From NCBI GenBank assembly GCA_027596195.1, contig JADGJG010000287.1:1-25604 (forward strand): DNA of 25,604 nucleotides, read 5' to 3'. Within the stretch, counting starts at the first letter, position 1; every line of letters begins with the position of its first letter. The stretch comes from Podochytrium sp. JEL0797. Lineage: Eukaryota > Chytridiomycota > Chytridiomycetes > Chytridiales > Chytriomycetaceae. Position numbers and translations under genes: made by a program. Of this stretch, positions 18,815 through 25,604 are shown piece by piece. The notes beneath the pieces were generated by a model that saw nothing but the letters and a program-made list of their open reading frames with translations, did no database searches and had not been told where the DNA came from.

Positions 18815-20044
18815 TTGAAAGCTTGCCCATTCCCATTCTACTCCTTGCGTTTACACCCTCAAAGGCAAAACATGTCCAACCATCATTTCCCTTTTTTCCC
18901 CCCTTGCTACTGGGGTAGAATTAGACCAAATCCTGTAAATATCATGAGAGAAATAAATAATACGTAAAATAATAAACTGCAAAAAGACATATGGGAGACG
19001 GGGAAGGTGGTCCGGGGATGACAATTCCGGGTAGCGAGGCCCTTGGAAACATCAAATATGATGTCGCGGAGGTGGGCAATTTCGAAAACTTTGACAGTCG
19101 CGTGAGTGGATGTTCACGTTGCGTGGAAAAGTTCCTGAGGGTGGGTTGAGGCTCTCGGAAGGGTGATCGTCGCGGTTTTTGTTGGTGATGTTTCGGAATT
19201 GTCAGAAGGTGGTCTTTGCGATTTATGTTTGAAGTGAAGGCGCGGGACGCTGGCGTGATCAAGGAGATCATGTGGAACGTTTGCGCGTTTGAAGGTTTGT
19301 TCAAGTTGAAGGGACATGGGACGAGGTTGTAGGAGAGGGGTGTGTCGGAATTTAAAGTGAACTTGTTGCGAAGTCGATCTCGACGCGTTGACGAACGAGA
19401 GATCGGTGTTTTTAATCCTCTTGGGGAGCAGAGTAGAAGATCGGTGAAGACTGAAGTAAAAAAACTGGGTGCTGTAATAGCTGCAGTTCTCAATTTGGGC
19501 AGCCTTCGATTTCTTAATTTTCGTCTTGGGAAACGTAAAATCCTTCACCCTCCAGTGGCATGTGTAGTCCGATGAAGATGGACACAAAGACACTCTCACT
19601 GAATTTGAAAATGTGGAGATTGTCTGTACGCGTTGAAAGACGGTTATGTCTCGTGCAGACGGCGAGGGGCGCATTACTTACTTAAGGAGCCCCAAGAGGA
19701 TTGATTCAGCACGGGATCCAGAGCAAGCAGCAAAGTTTGTCTCCGACTCAAGCACAAACAAATATGTGTCGCGCAAAAATTGGTTTCAGAGCGCCGAATT
19801 TTGCCGCTCGTGGTTCTCGGGACGGGCCTGACTTGCCACGATGCCCATCTCCGACAGAATGTCACTACGCACAGCAAATGCAAACGTCTTGATGGATACC
19901 AGAAACAATTATATTCCTTTTTCCTTTTTATTTTTGGAAACAAAAGCAACGCAATGATTAAAAATATGAGAATCAGGTCCACACTCTTCTTTTCCTCCTC
20001 CGTCTCTTGAAATATATACACCACCCCCCCACACACCCCCCACA
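18815..20044. other. 1.2-kb stretch without an assignable gene
   Basis: The longest open frame is on the minus strand from an ATG at 19674 to 19114 (186 codons, Ser/Thr/Pro- and basic-rich) and matches nothing I know. Another minus frame (about 19103-18945) reads VFEIAHLRDIIFDVSKGLA, which looks protein-like but stays isolated. On the plus strand 18990-19098 is also open (GDGEGGPGMTIPGSEALG). I cannot join any of these into a convincing gene; decayed coding sequence is possible. The part next to 20045 is the probable 3' UTR of the Wee1-like gene, with a minus-strand AATAAA near 19930. A T/A/C-rich block lies at 20010-20090, partly inside the last exon. Confidence 0.4.
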
Positions 20045-20300
20045 CTACAAAAACATCCCATCCCCCTCCCCCCCCTCCAAAATCGCAACCACAAACGGAT
20101 GCTCCAATATCCGATCCACCCCAATCCTCCGTTCCGGTACGGGATGCAACATCCCTTTAATCAAGTCCACGAGGGGTGGAGACACGCAGTCCAGTTGGGC
20201 ACGACAGGAGGAAAAGTCGTGGCGACGCAGGGATTGCCAGAGGGAGCCGTTGTCGGGGGGGATGAGCGAGGTGGAGAGCTCGAAAATTATTAGGCCGAGG

Positions 20301-20355
<55 letters not shown>

Positions 20356-22864
20356 AGCAAGGAAGGGAAGGCTAGTTGTTTTTTCTTGGGCCTTACCTGA
20401 ACACGTCGCATTCGGGACCGTATCGACCTTCGAGAATCTCTGGGGCCATATACCGTCGATCGCCTTCCTTCTCGAATCCTTCAGGCTACATCATCAAAGG
20501 CCAAAACGGAATCAGAACCCCTCATCCCACCAAAAAAAAAACAAAAAAAAACTCACCACTGGCAAAAAACTCGCACACCCAAAATCCCCCACCTTCAACA
20601 CCCCCTCCCCTTCCCCCCCAATCAACACATTTCCCGGCTTCAAATCCAAATGCACAACCTGCCTCGCATGCATCTGACTCACACCGCGCGCGAGTTGTCC
20701 CAACACTCCCCACACCACAAACTCATCGACGCCCGTGTCTCGTTTGCGATCAATGTATTGCGCGAGGGTGCCGCCTGAGCAGAATTCCATCACGAGGTAG
20801 AGGGACGCGTATTGTTCCCAGGCCGTGTGCAGGTGGATAATGTGGGGGAGGGAGGTGAGGTGGTATTGGAGGACGAGTTCTTGGAGTTGGAATTTGCGGT
20901 CTTTGGGGCCTGTGATGGGGACGCGGGTCTTTTTGATGGCGTAGATGGGTGCTGAAGAGGAGGAGGTGGTGTTGGTGGAGGAGGAGGAGGTGAGGGGTGT
21001 GTGGGGGTGAGTTGTGGGGAGGAGTTGGACTTTGAAGACGTCGGCGAAGGAGCCGCGGCCGAGACGGTGGATTAGTTTGTAGTGGGTGGAGAGGTGGTCG
21101 AGGGGTAGGCGGGTGTAGGCTTCTCGTGGGGGGTCTAGGAAATGGGCAGGTTGTGTGAGTTGTGTGTGTGAAGTTGTTTCGAGGTTTCGCGTCCAGTCTT
21201 TGGAATTCGGATTCGCTCTTCCTTCTTTGCTCGCTACGATCGCTCTTTCTTCTTCTCTCGCTCGTTCATTCCATGCTCGCTTCGCTCGCTCTCGTCCTCG
21301 CTTCGCGGCTTTTGCCGCTGCGCGCGACGCGCGTGCCTTACTCTTTCACTCCCGTCCTTCTTTCCTTGCTCGCTTCGCTTGCTCTCGTCCTAGTTCCCGT
21401 CCTTGCCGCTTCGCGGCTTTCGCCGCCGCGCGTGCCATGCTCGCTCTTTCCTCGCTCCTTCTTTCCTTGCTCGCTCTTTCTTCGTCTCTCGTTCCTTCTT
21501 TCCCTGCTCGCTCTCGTCTTCGTCCTTGCCGTTTCGCCGCTTTCGCCTCTGCGCGGCGGCTGCGCCCCGCCCCGCCGCGCGTGCGTACGCACGCGCGGAA
21601 AACCGCTCACTCCACTCACTCCACTCACTCTCGCCGCTTCGCGGCTCACTCTCTCAAAACTCACATTGATATCGTGCCTTGACCAAAGCGTCAACACCCG
21701 CACGATCCAACAAATGAACCATGGCAAAATTGGCATCACTTTCCACAGCAACAGAAAACGTGTTTGGATTCATTGCACCAACCATTCCACCAATCTGGTT
21801 CGTCATGATCGAGAAAGCTGCACCGGATTGAGAAGTGGGTGTTTTGAGGTTTTGGTATTCGAGGGAGGATGTTGAAGGGGAAGAAGAGGATGCGGCAGTG
21901 GTGGTGTGGTTGTTTGAAAAGACGTCAATCATAAAGTCTGTGGTGGTTGGTGTGGATTGTTTTGGGTTTTGGTGGTGGTCGAGGAGGTCAATCATGTCGT
22001 GGTCGGTTGGGTCGGATGGGACGGAGGATGAAGAGGGTGGTAGTGTAGGTGTGACGAGGGGAAACGAAGTTCGGCGCGGATCGGAGGGTGTGGTTGCAGC
22101 GGCGGTGGTTTGTGAGAGGCGAATGTCGGCGGTTTCGTCTTCGTCTTCGTCTTCATCTTCTGATTCATCGAGATTCGCGAGGAGGGTATTTTGTTTGAAT
22201 TTGGGCTGGTGCAGCGAGGGACGCGAAGGGCTGAAGTTGACTTGGTGTTTTGAGAACCGGGCAAAGGGCGATGCGTGGTGGACAAAGGGGGAGGGTGATG
22301 GATTGAAGGGATCTTGTCGAGTGGTGGGATGCGAGGCGACTGCGAAGGGGTCTCTTTGTGCAGAGGGATGCGAGGCAACAGCAAAGGGATTGTCCTTGTC
22401 GTCGACGAGGTGTGTTTTGTTTTTTGAAAAAGATCTCCGCGATGGCGACGCGTCCTCGGCGTCTTCGTCGTCTTCTGCAGAAAACAGATTTGCCACTTTT
22501 GTGCGTGTTGCGCGGCGCGGCGACGCGGCGTGGTGCGTGTTTGGTGCCCACGGAAAAGGCGTCGCAAACCCAAATACGGCGTTGCTGCTGCTGCTGCTGC
22601 TGCTGTTTGAAGAAGCGCCGAGGGGCGCGGTGTCTGTTTATTGTGTGTGAGTATGAGTGCCATCCCCTGGCTTCCCCTGCCTGGCTTCTAGCACACATCT
22701 AGCATCGCCTAGCAGACACCTAGCAAAACACACTACGCACCCTTCACTGGCGTCACAGGAAGCGCCGCTTCACTGCTGCTGCTGCGCTGTCGAAGCTGCA
22801 CCGGCGACGAGAAGGCCGCCATCGACGGACGCACGAGGGGCGCTGGGTTTTCGCTGCTCCGCAT
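20045..22864 (-). CDS. wee1: Wee1-type mitotic inhibitor kinase
   Basis: Minus-strand exons 22864-22741, 22633-21665, 21134-20557, 20485-20397 and 20300-20045 join in phase to give 671 residues. Residues 1-360 are low-complexity, rich in Ser, Pro and acidic runs, with a poly-Ser tract (AGC repeat) and SP/TP sites. The kinase domain follows: glycine loop LGRGSFADV (about 389-397), AIKK with the ATP-binding Lys at about 432, the GPKDR motif typical of Wee1/Swe1, HLDLKPGN (Asp at about 528), DFG (548-550), EGDRRYMAPE, DVFSLGLIIFEL and PDNG. Wee1 kinases phosphorylate Tyr15 of Cdk1 in the nucleus and hold back mitosis. HLDLKP, EGDRxYxAPE and PDNG separate it from ordinary Ser/Thr kinases. Intron 3 of the kinase part contains a (CA)n tract, and the 530-nt intron is filled with CpG-rich repeats. 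Starts at the first ATG of exon 1. Confidence 0.88.
20302..20351. repeat. (TG)n microsatellite, about 25 units
   Basis: An uninterrupted TG run on the plus strand, which is (CA)n on the transcribed minus strand. It lies at the 3' end of the 96-nt Wee1 intron (20301-20396) and supplies the acceptor itself, CACACAG. Confidence 0.97.
21135..21664 (-). repeat. 530-nt Wee1 intron made of CpG- and pyrimidine-rich repeats
   Basis: GTGAGT donor at 21664 and CCTAG acceptor at 21135. Inside, plus-strand blocks such as CTCGCTTCGCTCGCTCTCGTC, CTTCGCGGCTTT and CGCGCGTGCC recur about three times with spacing of roughly 110-130 nt, with shorter CTTCTTTCC and CTCACTCCA units. The overlapping long Ala/Ser/Arg/Leu open frames are products of this composition. 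Confidence 0.7.
21575..21598. repeat. 24-bp perfect GC palindrome
   Basis: CCGCGCGTGCGT followed directly by its reverse complement, no spacer. Alternating purine-pyrimidine character makes it prone to cruciform or Z-DNA forms. Confidence 0.95.
22688..22725. repeat. Four CTAGCA motifs at 10-11 bp spacing
   Basis: CTAGCA starts at 22688, 22699, 22709 and 22720, inside the first intron of the Wee1-like gene (22634-22740). Spacing equals one helical turn. Confidence 0.8.
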
Positions 22865-23262
22865 TTTTTGAAAAAAAAATCGACTCTTCGCTGTCTGCGT
22901 TTCGCTGTCTGCAATGCCTTCTTGTCATCAGTTATGCGAGAGCGAGTATTACGCGAGAGAGAAAGAAGTATGCGAAATAAAATCCACGCAGTAAAACGAA
23001 GAGTGCAAGAAAAGCACGACAAAAAGGGCATGCACTCCGGAGGTATGCTAATATGGCAGTGGCGTCGTGCGCACTAGAAGCTTTCACACAAGATTTGATT
23101 ATTCTTTCGCACAAGAGTTGATTATGATTTTGTGACAGTTAAAGCGAGGGGAATACGAAAAGCAGATCCGCCAATTGTTGTCCAAAAGTGAGAATTGTGT
23201 TGCGCATGACCAAACGGAAAATATTGCCTCAATCATACGTGGATGGAATGAAAATATTTGTT
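22865..23262. other. Intergenic region: Wee1 promoter and TRAF7-like 3' flank
   Basis: No gene recognised. It contains a two-copy repeat of CACAAGA/GxTTGATTAT at about 23086-23124, an A-run at 22870-22879 just before the Wee1 ATG, and GAGAGAGAA. Promoter elements for the Wee1-like gene should lie here; none could be identified with confidence. Confidence 0.4.
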
Positions 23263-23267
23263 TTATT
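23262..23267 (-). terminator. AATAAA overlapping the TRAF7-like stop codon
   Basis: The TAA at 23265-23263 (minus) is part of AATAAA. Confidence 0.4.
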
Positions 23268-25088
23268 TCCAAATCTTGATGGTCTTGTCGGCACCAGCGC
23301 TAATCAAACAATCCTTACCGAACCGGAACGCATGCACATACCCCTACAAAAAAACCGCCATATCAGGAATCAATCCCAAGTCTGACCACGGGAGAAAACG
23401 AAAAACGCACCTTGTGCCCCTTCAACGTCAAATCCTCCACAAAATTCTTCAAATCCCACCGCTTAATCGTATGATCATGGCTCCCACTAAACAACACCCC
23501 ATCAATATACTTGACCTGCCAAACCTCCCAATTATGGCCCCGGAACGTCCGCACCCTCGAATACGAAGTCATATCGAACCCCACAATACTCGCGTCAAAC
23601 GTACTCGCAAAAATCATGCCCGCACCACTCGTCACATCCAACCCTTCACTCCCAATATCCGCAAAGGTATGAATCTCTGTCGCGGTAGTGAGGTCCCATA
23701 GTTTGACGGTGCGGTCGCTTGAAACGCTAATCATTTTCGTGGGGTCGTTGTCGACGAGGACGATGGAGTTGATGCAGTCTGTGTGGGCTTGGATGGTGGT
23801 TTCGCAGGTGAGGGTGTCGGTGGACCAGATTTTGATTTTGCCGTCGCTGGCGGCGCTGTAGAGGCGTGAGTTGCTGACTTGGAGGGAATATACTTTTCTT
23901 TGATGGTCTAGCGTTTTGGCAAGAAAAGGAGTGGGGGTGTTAGCCAAGCAGTCTGTCGCAATTGCAAAATGAAACAAAATCTCACCAGTCAACGTCTTGA
24001 TACACTCCTCCCCCCCTTCCACACTCGCATCCAAATTCCACACTTTAATCTTGCCATCACTCCCCGCACTGAAAAACCGCCCCGAATTCTCCTCTGTCGC
24101 AATCGCCCACACACTCAAATCATGCGCATTGAAACTCCTCACACATTTCCCACTGTCTGCGTTGAACAGTTTCAAACACCCATCGTATGCGCCGCTGATG
24201 AGCGTGTTGGTGGAGGTGTATGCGAGGGACGTGACGCCTGCTTTGTTGTCGCTGATGGTTCGGCGGCATTCGATTGTTTGGCCGTGTGGGAAGGATTGGG
24301 TTTTCGGGAGGACGATTTCTTCTTCGTCCGTGAGTGGGGTGGTGGGGGGGTGGATGGGTCCGAGGGCGATTTGTTTTTTGAGTTTCGCAATCTCGGCTTG
24401 TTGTGACTGTTTTCACGGAGGGGGCGGCGCGAAAATTCAGTTTTCTGTGATTTACAAACGGGGAAACAACGCGGAATGGAGACTTACATCCACCACAGCT
24501 TGTAACGACGCGAAACGTTCCTCATTCAGAGTCAAATACGGTTTCATGGTCTCAAACACGCATTCTCCAACATGTCGCCCAACACTGACCCCTGATCCTT
24601 CAAACGCGCATCCAAAAGAGACGTTTGGGCATTTACCGAGGTTGAAGTCGCACGTGTCTCGATGCAGTTCAATCCCTTCCCGGATCATGGAGACTTGGCA
24701 ACCGAGGAATCGGTTTGGGCAGAATACGGTGAGTTCGTCCGTGATGCTTTTGAGGACGAGGTTTGAGTGGAGATCTGGAGGTGTGTGTTGTCCAATCAGT
24801 GCGACATCACGCGGGTAGTAATGAGAGTTGGAGGGGAGGTGGGGGTACCGTTTTGGTGGAGGTACTTTCGACATAGGGGACACTGAGATTCGAGACGGAG
24901 GCTCTCGGCGATGCATCTGGGGTTCGGGGGGTTGAATTGGTTTCAATGAATGAATCGTCCCAGATGGCTTACTTTGCGCAGAAGGAGTGGTTGCACACGA
25001 TTGAGATCATGGGGTCCTGGTATACATCCTGGCAAATGGCGCAGAGGAGCCGGGATGACGGCTTGGCGACGAATTCGAGCGAGGTCAT
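23263..25088 (-). CDS. TRAF7-like RING / TRAF zinc finger / WD40 ubiquitin ligase
   Basis: Six minus-strand exons, 25088-24973, 24916-24849, 24774-24488, 24406-23986, 23907-23411 and 23343-23263, give 489 residues. A complete C3HC4 RING sits at 16-54 (C16, C19, C32, H34, C37, C40, C51, C54). TRAF-type zinc-finger sequence follows at about 62-145 (DLHSNLVLK, FCPNRFLGC, HRDTCDF, KCPNVSFGC). A short coiled segment (SQQAEIAKLKKQI) and then seven or so WD40 repeats run from about 200 to the end (ISGAYDGCLKLF, SAGSDGKIKVW, SAASDGKIKIW, SVSSDRTVKLW, SGSHDHTIKRW, SAGADKTIKIW). This is the domain order of TRAF7, an E3 ligase that acts in MAPK and NF-kB signalling in animals; here only the ligase role can be inferred. 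It is shorter than the human protein (about 670). The 78-nt fourth intron keeps the frame open. Confidence 0.87.
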
Positions 25089-25281
25089 TGATTTTTTTCG
25101 AAAAACAAATCGGAATCGAATCGAAGGGGATCTTTCCCCGATCCACCGTGCTCGTTCTCCGGCAAGGTCAACAAGTTGGATTGAACACTTGCATTTATTT
25201 CAAATAATTAACAGAGGAATTATGTTGATCCCGGTGGCTTCTCAGCTGTCCACCAAAGTTTTGCCCCACTGAACGCGTTGC

Positions 25282-25287
25282 TTTATT
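25282..25287 (-). terminator. AATAAA overlapping the STEEP1-like stop codon
   Basis: The TAA at 25285-25283 (minus) lies inside AATAAA. Confidence 0.4.
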
Positions 25288-25551
25288 TCGAAATCAACGC
25301 CCCATCCAACACATACGTAAACACGCCCTTCTGATCATACGCGACAAACAATTCGCATTTTGGACAACATTGACGATTCTGCTTCTCGTACCCTCCGCGT
25401 TTTTCGTCTCCTGTGTCGGAGGAGCCTTCAGCTTTGCGATGGACTACGACCGTTTTGCTGAAGATTGTGTTGAGTTTGCAGGTTCGTTTTTTGGTGTTGA
25501 GGATGAAGGAGCCGTCTGTTTCCCGGCGGGGTAGTCGGTCTAGGGCGACAT
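25283..25551 (-). CDS. STEEP1-like protein (UPF0428/CXorf56 family), last exon
   Basis: Last exon on the minus strand, with acceptor CCCTAG before 25551 and stop at 25285-25283; earlier exons lie beyond the window. The exon reads ALDRLPRRETDGSFILNTKK, then KQNRQCCPKCELFVAYDQ, then FTYVLDGALISK. This follows the CXorf56/STEEP1 order: a LxKLPxRxTDxxxVLDxxK segment, a C-x2-C zinc-type pair (CPKC) with xxAYQ, and TYVLDGAL. In animals STEEP1 promotes STING exit from the ER; in fungi the family's role is not known, and ancestral functions in ER traffic or splicing have been discussed. The protein ends at DGALISK, without the long charged tail of the human protein. The upstream cysteine pair (CxC) should be in the missing exon. 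Confidence 0.7.
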
Positions 25552-25604
25552 CTAGGGAGCAAATTGGATTCAGAGATGGAGTTTCGGGTGGGAGGGGTGG
25601 TGGA

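Noticed and set aside
20303..20360. Cys-Val repeat peptide on the plus strand
   Set aside because: Direct translation of the (TG)n microsatellite within an intron.
21155..21875. Plus-strand frames of 175-237 codons rich in Leu/Ser/Arg/Ala
   Set aside because: They follow the repeat composition of the Wee1 intron and run over coding exon on the opposite strand.
21835..22650. 271-codon plus-strand frame
   Set aside because: Antisense to the Wee1 N-terminal exon, which joins in phase to a clear kinase domain.
1..25604. tRNA, rRNA or CRISPR-like arrays
   Set aside because: No tRNA T-loop with matching arms, no rRNA core motif and no regularly spaced identical repeats were seen; the repeats present are tandem, inverted or microsatellite.

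Overview
The window looks like nuclear DNA of a zoosporic (flagellated) fungus, most likely a chytrid-type lineage. It is gene-dense and split by many short GT-AG introns (mostly 40-107 nt). It carries fungal gene types (Wee1-like mitotic kinase, DUF2408 protein, Mrs3/4-type mitochondrial iron carrier, ABCG and thioester-reductase relics) together with CFAP299, a protein of organisms with motile cilia. All calls come from reading the six frames, joining exons by phase, and recalling family motifs; no database search was run.

Layout, left to right: the 3' part of a glycine-rich RanBP2-type zinc-finger protein built from repeated exons (1-1078, +); a decayed BTB-TLDc gene (1222-2554, +); two paralogous MFS transporters facing tail to tail (2813-4331, + and 4884-6320, -); a six-exon secreted protein with an HExxE motif and a long Thr/Ser tail (6458-8112, -), which shares a 162-bp divergent promoter with a DUF4286 protein (8275-8836, +); a DUF2408 protein (9210-10701, -); a decayed BUD31/G10 copy (about 10870-11400, -); mitoferrin (11842-13145, +); CFAP299 (13384-14223, +); the intact BTB-TLDc paralogue (14495-15913, +).

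From about 16.1 to 20.0 kb the window is a graveyard. A thioester-reductase relic (-) and an ABCG-transporter relic (+) meet back to back at a perfect 12-bp-arm palindrome. They are followed by a 474-bp fold-back element and about 1.2 kb with no assignable gene. The right end returns to dense genes on the minus strand: a Wee1-type kinase (20045-22864), a TRAF7-like RING/TRAF/WD40 ubiquitin ligase (23263-25088) and the last exon of a STEEP1-like protein (25283-25551).

The genes do not form one pathway; this is an ordinary eukaryotic neighbourhood of housekeeping genes mixed with duplicated and decaying accessory genes. The most unusual signals are: the in-phase zinc-finger exon array; five genes whose TAA stop lies inside an AATAAA hexamer; the HExxE secreted protein; the palindromic junction between two gene relics; the fold-back element; a GC-AG intron hidden in frame in mitoferrin; and a (CA)n microsatellite that forms a splice acceptor in the Wee1-like gene.
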